A stretch of DNA of 64,000 bases from Streptomyces eurythermus (GTDB lineage Bacteria > Actinomycetota > Actinomycetes > Streptomycetales > Streptomycetaceae). The position numbers were made by a program, and so were the translations under genes. The notes beneath the pieces are model-generated. The model did not search any database, was not told where the DNA came from, and saw nothing but the letters and a program-made list of their open reading frames with translations. Position 1 is the first letter of the stretch; each line of letters opens with the position of its first letter. The DNA lies in NCBI RefSeq assembly GCF_014649115.1, contig NZ_BMSK01000008.1:186001-250000 (forward strand), given 5' to 3'. This document shows positions 1-7,580 of this stretch, in pieces.

Positions 1-595
1 CGAGTCCCAGTACCCCGGCGTCGCCCCGCAGACCGACGCGGTCACCGCCGACACCGACCTGGTGACGCTGACCATCGGCGGCAACGACAACGGCACCTTC
101 ATCAACGCCGTGCTCGCCTGCGGCACCGCCGGTATCCTCAGCGGCGGCCAGGGCAGCCCGTGCGAGGACAAGTACGGCACGACCTTCGACGACCAGATCG
201 ACGCCGGCACCTACCCGGCGCTGAAGGCCGCGCTCGGCGCCGTCCGAGCCAAGGCGCCGCACGCCCGGGTGGCCGTGCTCGGCTACCCGTGGATCACGCC
301 CGCCAAGGCCGACCCGTCCTGCTTCGTCAAGCTGCCCCTCGCCGCGGGCGACGTGCCCTACCTGCACTCCCTCCAGGCCCACCTCAACGCCGTGGTGCGG
401 CGCGCCGCCGAGGAGACCGGGGCCGTGTACGTGGACTTCGCCGAGGCATCCGCCGGGCACGACGCCTGCCGGCCGGCCGGCACCCGGTGGATCGAACCGC
501 TGCTGTTCGGACGGAGCGTCGTCCCCGTCCACCCCAACGCCCTGGGCGAGCGGCGCATGGCCGAGCGCACCCTGAGCGTCCTCGGCCTCGGCTGA
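1..595 (+). CDS. SGNH/GDSL-family esterase or lipase, 3' part only
   Basis: The gene enters from the left edge, so its signal peptide and nucleophile block (GDS) are not in the window. The readable frame starts at base 2 and ends with TGA at 593-595. It contains the SGNH block III motif as IGGND near the left edge. Near the C-terminus it has the block V histidine in VPVHPNALGERRMAE, the pattern of extracellular Streptomyces SGNH esterases and lipases. Four cysteines in the visible part fit a disulphide-stabilised secreted enzyme. The family hydrolyses carboxylic esters with a Ser-His(-Asp) centre, and the residue three before the His is Val rather than Asp, as in dyad-type members. It converges on the next gene with a gap of 39 bases. 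Confidence 0.85.
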   Translation, partial: ESQYPGVAPQTDAVTADTDLVTLTIGGNDNGTFINAVLACGTAGILSGGQGSPCEDKYGTTFDDQIDAGTYPALKAALGAVRAKAPHARVAVLGYPWITPAKADPSCFVKLPLAAGDVPYLHSLQAHLNAVVRRAAEETGAVYVDFAEASAGHDACRPAGTRWIEPLLFGRSVVPVHPNALGERRMAERTLSVLGLG

Positions 596-634
596 CCCGG
601 CGCCGCCCGGCGGCCCCCCGTCCGGGGCCGTGGG

Positions 635-2092
635 TCAGGCGTCCGCGAGCAGCGGGTCGTACGGGGTCGAGCGGGCCCGGCCCGACATGAAGGACAGGAA
701 GTCCCGGACGAACGCGCCGCGCGGATAAGCGTCGTCGGTGCCGGTCAGGTCGCGGTGGAAGCCCCGGCGGAACAGCGCCCGGTACTCGGCCGCGTCGATG
801 CGCTGGTCGCCGTTGGCGTCGGTGACGTCGAAGAGGACCTCGGCGACCCGGATCAGGGCGGGACCGGCGAGCGACGGCACCGCCTCGGTGTACTCCCGAC
901 AGCTGACCCGGCCGTCGCCGTCGGTGTCCAGAGCCGTCTGCAGCTCCCGCCACCAGTCGGCGAAGGCGTCGTACAGCCGGGTCTCCGCCGGCTCGTCCAG
1001 GTCGAGGCGGCCGGCGAGTTCCCGGGCCATCGCGGCGAGGTCCGGCCAGTCCACATAGCCGTCCCCGGTCTGGTCCAGCACCGTGGCGAAGAACTCCTCC
1101 GCGCCGCGCCGAAGACCGGTGTCACCGTGCTCCGGCTCCGGCGGCAGCGGTGTGATCAGCCGGACCAGGGCCCCGGCCCGCCGCATCCGGTCCCGCAGCG
1201 CGCGCAGGCTCCGGGCCCGGGGGTCGTCGCTGTCGGGGGAGAGGGCGAGCAGGTCCAGCACCGTCTCGGTGCGCAGCCAGCCCTCCGGGAGGAACCGGGC
1301 GAGACCGGCGCCCAGATAGGCGCTCTGCATCAGCGTCCGGGCGCCGGGCAGTTCGGGCAGCCCCGCCCGGTGGCGGAACGGCTCCGGGAGGGACGCCACC
1401 GTGACCGCGCCGATGACCGGTCCGACGAGCGCCCGGCCGGCCGCCCACAGCGTGGGCAGGCCGTGCAGCAGCGGCGGCGCGGGCAGATGGTCGAAGAGCC
1501 GGTAGAGGATGATGCGCATCGCCTCCGTGTGCTCCAGCTCCTCCGCCACCACCCGCTCGTAGTACGGCCAGAACTCGTGGACCGTGGGCGGCAGATGCCG
1601 GGCGTCACCGTCCAACGCGGCCAGGTAGCCCCGGAATTCGCCGTACAGCTCCTCGATGGCGTCCTGCTCCAGCGGCTGCCCGCCGAACCGGCACATCGCG
1701 ACGCTGCTCTCGAAGAGGGTGGCCACCACCCAGGCGCGCACCGCCGGGTCCATCGCGTCGTAGGGCCGGTCCCGGGCGTCGGTGCCGCTGATCCGGCTGT
1801 GCAGCCGGTTGAGCCGCGCCGCCTCCTTGCGCCGTGCCTCCTCGTCGGCGCCGGACATGCGCTGGAGGCTCGTGACGGTGTTGCGCAGCCGCCGCCACGG
1901 GTGGGTCACGAACGTCGAGTTGTCGGCGAGGGCCGCACCGATCTGCGGGTGCGCCGCCTCCAGTACGGTCGCCCGGATGATGGCCAGGGCCCAGCGCGGG
2001 TCGTTGAAGAAGCCGCGGAACCGGCTGCCCAGGCCGAAGAGCTGGTCGGCGCCGGTGGTGTGCTGGGGCTCGTCGGCGCCCGTCTCGGTCAC
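635..2092 (-). CDS. MpaB/rubber-oxygenase family (DUF2236) protein with C-terminal EF-hands
   Basis: The 485-residue protein has two parts. Residues about 30-270 match the DUF2236 family (Lcp latex-clearing oxygenase, MpaB of mycophenolate synthesis), with a conserved LHSRISG segment followed by YDAMDPAVRAWVVATLF and an LPPTVHEFWPYY segment. Residues about 335-435 carry three calcium-binding loops: DQTGDGYVDWPD, DTDGDGRVSCRE and DANGDQRIDAAE. Known relatives are haem enzymes that cleave isoprenoid C=C bonds, so oxidative cleavage of a prenyl chain is the best guess. The start was set at the GTG whose bases overlap the stop codon of the upstream cis-prenyltransferase (GTGA), because the longer reading frame would run into that gene. 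The overlap implies translational coupling. The calcium loops suggest activity or stability outside the cytosol, but no signal peptide is visible. Confidence 0.8.
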   Translation of the reverse strand: MTETGADEPQHTTGADQLFGLGSRFRGFFNDPRWALAIIRATVLEAAHPQIGAALADNSTFVTHPWRRLRNTVTSLQRMSGADEEARRKEAARLNRLHSRISGTDARDRPYDAMDPAVRAWVVATLFESSVAMCRFGGQPLEQDAIEELYGEFRGYLAALDGDARHLPPTVHEFWPYYERVVAEELEHTEAMRIILYRLFDHLPAPPLLHGLPTLWAAGRALVGPVIGAVTVASLPEPFRHRAGLPELPGARTLMQSAYLGAGLARFLPEGWLRTETVLDLLALSPDSDDPRARSLRALRDRMRRAGALVRLITPLPPEPEHGDTGLRRGAEEFFATVLDQTGDGYVDWPDLAAMARELAGRLDLDEPAETRLYDAFADWWRELQTALDTDGDGRVSCREYTEAVPSLAGPALIRVAEVLFDVTDANGDQRIDAAEYRALFRRGFHRDLTGTDDAYPRGAFVRDFLSFMSGRARSTPYDPLLADA

Positions 2093-2868
2093 GGTCGTCG
2101 TTCTCCGTTCTCGTTCGGCCGTACGCCGCCGAAACGGCGCTCGCGACGCTGATAGGTGTGCAGACACTCCAGGAAGTGCGGTGCGCGGAAGTCGGGCCAC
2201 AGGACCGGGGAGAAGATCAGCTCCGCGTAAGCGACCTGCCAGAGCATGAAGTTGGAGATGCGCTGCTCCCCGGAGGTCCGGATGACGAGGTCCACATCAG
2301 GGGTGTCGGGGAAGGGCAGATGAGCGGCGAAGCACCGCTCGTCCACGGCCTCGGCCGGCACCCCGCTGCGGATCAGCGACCGTGCCGCCGCCACGATGTC
2401 CCGGCGCCCGCCGTGATCGAACGCCACGGTCAGCGTCATGCCCCGGTTCCCGGCGGTCAGGGTGGTCAGATCGGCGAAGTCCCGGGCCAGCGGCGGAGGG
2501 ATGCGCGGGTCCGTCACCCCGAGGAACCGGCAGCGGATCCCGCGCGCGTGCAGCAACGGGGCGTGCTTGCGCACCACGCGGCGGACCAGCCGCATCAGGA
2601 AGTCGATCTCGGCGCCGGGCCGCTGCCAGTTCTCCGTGGAGAACGCGTACAGGCTCAGCCACTCCACCCCGGCCGACCGGGCCGCCTCGATGACGTCGAT
2701 CACCGTCGTCTCGGCCGCGCGGTGACCCGACGTACGCGGCAGCGACCGCCGTGCCGCCCACCGGCCGTTGCCGTCCATCACGCAGGCCACGTGCCGCGGC
2801 ACGCCCCGGCGGCCCTCCTCCCGGGCCGGTCCGCAGGCGGAACCGTCCACGACTTCCTCCAGCGTCAT
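2089..2868 (-). CDS. cis-prenyltransferase (polyprenyl diphosphate synthase, UppS family)
   Basis: The 259-residue protein has the family signature intact: VMDGNGRWA with the catalytic Asp at about residue 32, SGHRAA, LYAFSTENWQRP, and the C-terminal substrate block IRTSGEQRISNFMLWQ followed by YAELIF. It condenses isopentenyl diphosphate onto an allylic diphosphate to give a Z-prenyl diphosphate, and chain length cannot be read safely. The ATG at 2868 is preferred over the TTG at 2880 because a GGGGG ribosome binding site lies just before the ATG. It is the first gene of a two-gene operon with the MpaB-like oxygenase and overlaps it by 4 bases. It may be an accessory rather than the housekeeping undecaprenyl synthase, judging from this partnership (inference). 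Confidence 0.9.
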   Translation of the reverse strand: MTLEEVVDGSACGPAREEGRRGVPRHVACVMDGNGRWAARRSLPRTSGHRAAETTVIDVIEAARSAGVEWLSLYAFSTENWQRPGAEIDFLMRLVRRVVRKHAPLLHARGIRCRFLGVTDPRIPPPLARDFADLTTLTAGNRGMTLTVAFDHGGRRDIVAAARSLIRSGVPAEAVDERCFAAHLPFPDTPDVDLVIRTSGEQRISNFMLWQVAYAELIFSPVLWPDFRAPHFLECLHTYQRRERRFGGVRPNENGERRP

Positions 2869-3161
2869 GCCTGCCCCCAACGGCCACGAGCGGACCCGCG
2901 CCGCTGCTCCCGGCCCCGTCGGGCCGTGGGCCGGATCGTCTCCAGCAGACTGTCAGCCGCCCGTACCCGAACGGCGGGGCAACGTCCACGGTTCACCCTT
3001 GGTACTGGCGTGCGAGAGCCCGGCTCGTACACGCCGGTTCACCCGGCGGCCCGAGCGGGAACGGGGGGTTGTCCTCCGGTCCGTGCTGGGGGCGGCACCA
3101 GGACCGATCCGCCTGCCTGCCGGAATGAGCACGCGGCGGGCGTTGCCTAGCGTGCTGTCAC

Positions 3162-4367
3162 ATGGTGATTTCCTTACCGCGCCGCGTGGTTCGCCGGCGC
3201 ACCGGCCCGGTGGCCCTGGCCGTGACCTGTCTGCTGACCGCCGCCCCCGCCGCCGTGGCGCACCCGGCCCGGGACGCGCCCCGCGCGTGCGGCCCGCATC
3301 CGGAGCTGAGCCGGTCCGTGCGCCACCTGGTGACGCACGACCGGATCGCCGGCGCCGCCGTCCTGGTCACCGACCCCCGCCCGGTGGCGCCCTGTGCCCG
3401 CTGGACGGTGACCGGCGGCACGGCCGATCTGCGCACCGGCCGCCCCATGAACACCACCGACCGGCTCCGCGCCGGCAGCGTCACCAAGACCTTCACCGCG
3501 ACCGTCGTGCTGCAACTCGCCGCCGAGGGACGGCTTTCCCTGGACGCGCCCGTCGAGCACTATCTGCCCGGACTGATCCGCGCGGGCGACTACGACGGCC
3601 GCCGGATCACCGTACGACAGCTGCTGCGGCACACCAGCGGGCTGCCCGACTACCTCGACGCACCCGAGTGGCAGCACCCCGAGCGGGTGCGCTACCGCCA
3701 CTTCGAGCCGCGCGAGCTGATCGCCCGCGCCCTGCGGCTGCCGCCTCCGGACCGGCCCTGGCACTACGCGACCACCAACTACCTCGTCGCCGGGCTGATC
3801 ATCCGCGAGGTCACCGGTCACCGCCCGGAGACGGAGATCACCCGCCGGATCATCGCGCCGCTGGGCCTGCGCGACACCTACTGGCCCGGCGACGACACCC
3901 GCCTGCAAGGCCCGCACTCGCACAGCTACTTCACCGCGGCCGACGGCCGCCGCGTGGACGGCACCGCCTGGAACACGACCTTCGGCGGCGTCGGCGGCGC
4001 CCTGGTGTCCACCCCGGCCGACCTGACCCGGTTCGCCACCGCGCTCTTCACCGGCCGGCTGCTGCCCGCGCCGCAACTCGCCGAGATGCGGCGGACGGTG
4101 GCCGCCGACCCCGACCGGCTCTGGCCCGGCGCCCGCTACGGGCTCGGCCTGATCTCCTCACCGCTGTCCTGCGGCTCCACCTGGTGGGGCCACGCCGGCA
4201 CCGTGCCCGGCGGCCACCGGGCCCTGGTCGCCGCCGGCCCCGACGGCCGCACCGTCGCCGTCGCCCTGAACGAGGTGCCCGCCACGCTCCAGGCCGAACT
4301 GGACTTCCTCGACATCGTCGACAAGGCCCTCTGCGAGAAAACGCCCACCGAAAGGACCCCGGCATGA
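3162..4367 (+). CDS. secreted serine hydrolase, class C beta-lactamase / DD-peptidase family
   Basis: The 401-residue protein has a basic N-terminus, a hydrophobic core and an AAPAAVAHP cleavage region at about residues 28-36, so it is probably exported. The catalytic motifs of the beta-lactamase/transpeptidase clan are visible: SVTK with Ser106 and Lys109, a YATTNY motif near residue 202, and an HAGT box near residue 343 in the place of KTG. Such proteins act as D-alanyl-D-alanine carboxypeptidases, aminopeptidases or esterases, and the substrate cannot be told. No ribosome binding site precedes the ATG. A TAGCGT element about 10 bases upstream would suit a leaderless transcript. The stop overlaps the start of the next exported hydrolase (ATGA). 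Confidence 0.85.
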   Translation: MVISLPRRVVRRRTGPVALAVTCLLTAAPAAVAHPARDAPRACGPHPELSRSVRHLVTHDRIAGAAVLVTDPRPVAPCARWTVTGGTADLRTGRPMNTTDRLRAGSVTKTFTATVVLQLAAEGRLSLDAPVEHYLPGLIRAGDYDGRRITVRQLLRHTSGLPDYLDAPEWQHPERVRYRHFEPRELIARALRLPPPDRPWHYATTNYLVAGLIIREVTGHRPETEITRRIIAPLGLRDTYWPGDDTRLQGPHSHSYFTAADGRRVDGTAWNTTFGGVGGALVSTPADLTRFATALFTGRLLPAPQLAEMRRTVAADPDRLWPGARYGLGLISSPLSCGSTWWGHAGTVPGGHRALVAAGPDGRTVAVALNEVPATLQAELDFLDIVDKALCEKTPTERTPA

Positions 4368-5947
4368 CCGGCACCACCTCCCCGGGCCGCCGCCGCCCAC
4401 GCCACCGCGCCGCGCGGGCCGTATCCGCCGTCGCCCTGGCCCTCGCGGGCGCGCTGTCCCTGGGCACCGCCCCCACCCCCGCTTCCGCCGCCCCGGCCCG
4501 TCCCGGCGCCGACCCCCTCGCCCGCTACCACCACCAGCACCTGCACTGGAAGAGCTGCCTGCTCGGCCCCGACGACGCCACCGGCAGGGAACTCGAACAG
4601 GCCGGCGCCCAATGCGCCGACGTCACCGTCCCGTTGGACTACGACCGCCCCGACGGCCGCACCCTCACCGTCGCCATCTCCCGCATCCGAGGCACCGACA
4701 CCGCGCACCGCGTCGGCGCCCTGCTGCTCAACAGCGGCGGCCCCGGCGGCCCGACCCTCGGCGACCCGCCCTTCGTGCGCCGCGCGATGCGTGAGGTCGC
4801 CGCCCGCTACGACGTGGTGGGTGTCGACCCCCGCTTCGTCGGCCGCAGCACCCCGCTGGACTGTCGCTGGTCCACCGGCAGCATGATCCGCGGTGCCGGT
4901 ACCGACCGCGCCGGCTTCGAGCGCGAAGTCCGCTTCGCCGCCGACCTGGCCCGCAGCTGCCGCACCCACGCCGGTGACCTGCTGCCGTACTCCAGCACCC
5001 GGAACACCGCGCGCGACATGGACGTGATCCGGGCCGCGCTGGGCGAGCGCCGGATCTCCTACCTGGGCTATTCCTACGGCAGTTACCTCGGCCAGGTCTA
5101 CGCCACGATGTTCCCGGGACGCACCGACCGGGTCGTCCTGGACGGCGTGATCGACCCCGCACGCTACAACCCCCGGCTGCTGCGCGACGCCGAGGACGCC
5201 AACCGGCACGCCCTGCGCGACTGGGCCGACTGGGCCGCCGCCCACGACGCGGCCTACGGACTGGGCCGCACCCGCGCCGCCGTGCTGGCGACCGTGGAAG
5301 CGACCCGGTCGGCCGCCGCCCGCACGCCCCTGCGGGTGGGCGGCTACCGGGTGGACGACCACGACCTGCCCGTCATCGTCTTCAACGGTCTCTCGCAGGA
5401 CAACCCCACGGCCTACGGCGACTTCGCCGCGGGCGTGCGGGACCTGCGGCGCGCCGCCGAGGGCCGGACCGTCACCACCCCCTCCCCGTGGCTGGCCTCG
5501 ACGCTGGAGTTCGCGCTGACCGGGCACGGGTCCGGCTACGGCAGCGCGCAGGCGTCCATCCTGTGCGGGGACGTGCCCGCGCCCCGCGACCCGGAGACGT
5601 ACTGGCGCGACCTGCGCCGCGCCGGGGACCGGCTGTTCGCACCGGTCACCCGCAACATCAACGCCTGCGCGTTCTGGGACCCGCCGCGCGAACACCCCAC
5701 CGCCGTCCGCGCCGACCTGCCCGCCCTGCTCGTCAACGCCACCGGCGACCCCCGCACCACCTACCCCGGCGCCCGGGCGGTGCGCCGCGACTGGCCCAGT
5801 TCCCGCCTGGTCACCCTGCGCGACGCCGACCAGCACGCGGTCTACGGCGTCTACGGCAGCCCCTGCGTCGACGCCACGGTCAACGCCTACCTCGCCACCG
5901 GCCGCCTGCCGGCGACGGACGTCGACTGCCCACGGCCCACCCCCTGA
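4364..5947 (+). CDS. secreted alpha/beta-hydrolase, tripeptidyl aminopeptidase-like (S33)
   Basis: The 527-residue protein starts at an ATG overlapping the upstream stop codon. A Tat-like or Sec-like signal (RRRPRHRAAR, a hydrophobic stretch, then ASAAPA) occupies the first 45 residues. The hydrolase core shows LLLNSGGPGG (oxyanion region), the nucleophile elbow GYSYGSYLG, the acid region NATGDPRTTY and the histidine in DADQHAVYG. The C-terminal domain, ending with paired cysteines in SPCVDA and DVDCPRP, is typical of the Streptomyces SlpD/SlpE and tripeptidyl aminopeptidase family. It should release N-terminal tripeptides or related substrates outside the cell. It forms a coupled pair with the preceding serine hydrolase, which suggests joint extracellular peptide or peptidoglycan processing. 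Confidence 0.88.
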   Translation: MTGTTSPGRRRPRHRAARAVSAVALALAGALSLGTAPTPASAAPARPGADPLARYHHQHLHWKSCLLGPDDATGRELEQAGAQCADVTVPLDYDRPDGRTLTVAISRIRGTDTAHRVGALLLNSGGPGGPTLGDPPFVRRAMREVAARYDVVGVDPRFVGRSTPLDCRWSTGSMIRGAGTDRAGFEREVRFAADLARSCRTHAGDLLPYSSTRNTARDMDVIRAALGERRISYLGYSYGSYLGQVYATMFPGRTDRVVLDGVIDPARYNPRLLRDAEDANRHALRDWADWAAAHDAAYGLGRTRAAVLATVEATRSAAARTPLRVGGYRVDDHDLPVIVFNGLSQDNPTAYGDFAAGVRDLRRAAEGRTVTTPSPWLASTLEFALTGHGSGYGSAQASILCGDVPAPRDPETYWRDLRRAGDRLFAPVTRNINACAFWDPPREHPTAVRADLPALLVNATGDPRTTYPGARAVRRDWPSSRLVTLRDADQHAVYGVYGSPCVDATVNAYLATGRLPATDVDCPRPTP

Positions 5948-5992
5948 AACGGCGATGGGACCCGGCCGGGGTGATCACCTAACCTTCGGCGC

Positions 5993-6385
5993 ATGACGCA
6001 ACGACGAGCGATTCTCAGCGGATCCACCTTCGAGGAGCGGATCGGCTACGCCCGCGCCGTGGTCGACGGGGACCGGGTCCATGTCTCCGGAACCACCGGG
6101 TTCGACTACACCACCATGACGATCTCCGACGACGTCGTGGAGCAGGCCGAGCAGTGTCTGCGCAACATCGGCGCCGCCCTGGCCGAGGCGGGGTGCGGCT
6201 TCGCCGACGTGGTCCGGGTGCGCTACCTGCTCCCGGACCGCGCCGACTTCGAGCCCTGCTGGCCGGTGCTGCGCCGCCGCTTCGGCGACGTCCGGCCGGC
6301 CGCCACCATGCTGGAGTGCGGCCTCGCCGACCCCCGCATGAAGATAGAGATCGAGGTCGACGCCCGCCTCCCGAACGTGAGTTGA
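5993..6385 (+). CDS. RidA-family (YjgF/UK114) protein
   Basis: The 130-residue protein is of the usual RidA length, with VHVSGTTGFDY at the start of the fold, the middle block DVVRVRYLLPDRADFEPCWPV and the end block KIEIEVDARLP. RidA proteins hydrolyse reactive enamine/imine intermediates or serve in small-molecule pathways. The canonical Arg of RidA sensu stricto is not clearly preserved, so a subfamily member of unknown substrate is likely. A TAACCT element lies about 9 bases before the ATG and no ribosome binding site is present, which suggests leaderless translation. It stands alone between the hydrolase pair and the RiPP locus. Confidence 0.85.
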   Translation: MTQRRAILSGSTFEERIGYARAVVDGDRVHVSGTTGFDYTTMTISDDVVEQAEQCLRNIGAALAEAGCGFADVVRVRYLLPDRADFEPCWPVLRRRFGDVRPAATMLECGLADPRMKIEIEVDARLPNVS

Positions 6386-6546
6386 GCACGGTGGAGCAGC
6401 CGGGCCGGGACCGTCGGCGGCCCGGCCGACGCGGGGAGCGGGCCTCACCCACCGGCGGCTCCCGGGCCCCGACGCGTGCTCACCCACCGGTCACCGGCGG
6501 GCCGGGCACCGGGGCCTGGGACGCGAACCGCCGTGCGTCCGCCCAC

Positions 6547-6879
6547 TCACCGCCCTCCGACCCCGCCAGTTCCTCGGTCCTCGACGCCAGCAGGGCCGAG
6601 GCCCTGGATCGCCATCAGCACGGAACTCGCCCGCACCCAGTTCTCGCCCCGGCGGAAGAGCTGCCGGAGCCCCGCCGACACCACCACCAGCGCGCCGAGG
6701 ATCCCCGTCACCGTCACCGCGGCACCCGCCGCCGCGCACGCCGGTATGGACGCGGACAACAGCAGCAGCACGGCCTCCGACAGGTAGTGCCCGAACCGCT
6801 GCCGCCGCTTGTACCGCTCGTACCATGTTGTTCGCTGCCGCACGCTGGGCGGCAGCGCGTCCCCGTCCGGACCGCGCAA
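6547..6879 (-). pseudogene. possible remnant of a two-TM DUF4231/SLATT-like membrane protein
   Basis: This reading frame encodes RTTWYERYKRRQRFGHYLSE, two hydrophobic segments (about residues 33-55 and 57-70) and RRGENWVR, the layout of DUF4231/SLATT two-transmembrane proteins. After the NWVR motif the frame turns into low-complexity GLGPAGVEDRGTGG, whereas another frame reads ALLASRTEELAG, more like the expected helical tail. A frameshift near 6610 is therefore likely. An in-frame stop sits three codons upstream of the only possible early start, a TTG, and no good ribosome binding site is present. It is weakly supported as a living gene. Confidence 0.4.
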
Positions 6880-7380
6880 CTCGGCCCGTCAGAAGCCCGA
6901 TTCACCTTGACTGCCTGCCATGCGGGCGACCTTATGGCATGGCGGCCCGCGCCACCCGGGACGACCGCGGCACCGTCGTCCGGTCGTCCGGTCGTCCGGT
7001 CGTCCGGTCGTCCGGTCGTGCGGCCGCGTGGCGCCGTCCCGTGCGTGGGTATCCGGCCAACCTCCGGACGCCGGGCCGCCCGGTCCGGGTCACGCCCGGT
7101 GTCCGCTCCCGGCGACCGGCCGTCCGGCATCCGGGCGCGCGCACGGTCACCCACCAGTGCGCGGGGCGCGGCCGCCGGGCTTCGGCGCGGCGGGGCAAGG
7201 CGGAGCGCCGGTGATCGACGAAAGTCCGAAAGCAGCCTCTTGACCGGGGTTTTGGCCGGCCTGGTGATTATCCCGTGAACGATCTTGGGAAGGCTCCGGG
7301 AGTCGCCGACACGTGATCTTCACCGGCCCACCCGGAGTCGCCGCGTGTCACTCGTCCGTCCCCCGAGGGGAGGTGCAGTG
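6880..7380. other. 501-base gap before the RiPP precursor
   Basis: No convincing gene is present. The stretch holds an 8-bp tandem repeat at 6973-7020 and the upstream region of the precursor peptide gene. A TTGACC at 7240-7245 and a GATTAT at 7266-7271 could be promoter elements, but the 20-base spacing is too long for a standard sigma-70-type site, so this is only a suggestion. An ACGTGATC at about 7310 recurs in a palindrome just after the precursor gene (7477-7488). Confidence 0.5.
6973..7020. repeat. 8-bp tandem repeat, about six copies
   Basis: The unit CGGTCGTC is repeated about six times in a row; the first copy differs at one base and the last copy ends in G. It lies in non-coding DNA upstream of the RiPP locus. 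It is a simple repeat and may vary in copy number by slippage. Confidence 0.9.
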
Positions 7381-7461
7381 ATGAAGCTTCTTTTCGCCAT
7401 CCGCAACCGGGTCGCCGCCGGCAAGAGCCTCAAGGCCAACGCCTGGTACCTCTGGTACTGA
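7381..7461 (+). CDS. atropopeptide (tryptorubin-type) RiPP precursor peptide, 26 aa
   Basis: The small gene has a strong ribosome binding site (GAGGGGAGG at 7365-7373, 7 bases before ATG). The product begins MKLLFAIRNRV, continues with a KSLKAN segment and ends in the aromatic core AWYLWY followed at once by TGA. The known tryptorubin A hexapeptide is AWYIWY, so the core here differs by one Ile-to-Leu change, and a single cytochrome P450 lies downstream, the minimal architecture of that RiPP class. By analogy the P450 makes C-C and C-N bonds between the aromatic side chains and backbone to give a rigid, atropisomerically defined bicyclic peptide. Leader removal must be done by an enzyme coded elsewhere. 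A GTG directly precedes the ATG in frame and could be an alternative start. Confidence 0.9.
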   Translation: MKLLFAIRNRVAAGKSLKANAWYLWY

Positions 7462-7476
7462 TCCCGCTCCGCGCGC

Positions 7477-7488
7477 ACGTGATCACGT
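7477..7488. promoter_or_regulatory. 12-bp perfect palindrome between precursor and P450
   Basis: ACGTGATCACGT reads the same on both strands and begins 16 bases after the precursor stop. Its half-site ACGTGATC also occurs upstream of the precursor near 7310. It could be a protein-binding site, and no regulator is adjacent. Confidence 0.35.
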
Positions 7489-7533
7489 CGCTGCCCGGTC
7501 GTGCCGCCGCGCGGTCCGGCCGGGCAGCGACGT
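7485..7533 (+). terminator. intercistronic hairpin, possible attenuator
   Basis: A perfect 14-bp inverted repeat (ACGTCGCTGCCCGG at 7485-7498 and its complement at 7520-7533) flanks a 21-base GC-rich loop. It lies 24 bases after the precursor stop and 47 bases before the P450 start, with no T-run. A partial terminator or 3' stabiliser here would raise precursor mRNA over P450 mRNA, as seen in many RiPP operons. The structure is seen directly; its role is inferred. Confidence 0.6.
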
Positions 7534-7580
7534 CCGCCGCCTCCCCGACTTCCCCCGTCCCGTCCCGTATCGGAGGAGCC

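Noticed and set aside
160..690. Long Arg/Pro-rich open frame over the SGNH hydrolase
   Set aside because: Low-complexity Arg/Ala/Pro composition typical of an out-of-frame shadow in GC-rich DNA; the hydrolase frame has real motifs.
6973..7020. Coding repeat peptide from the 8-bp repeat
   Set aside because: The repeat unit is not a multiple of three, no ribosome binding site precedes it and the surrounding frames show shadow composition.
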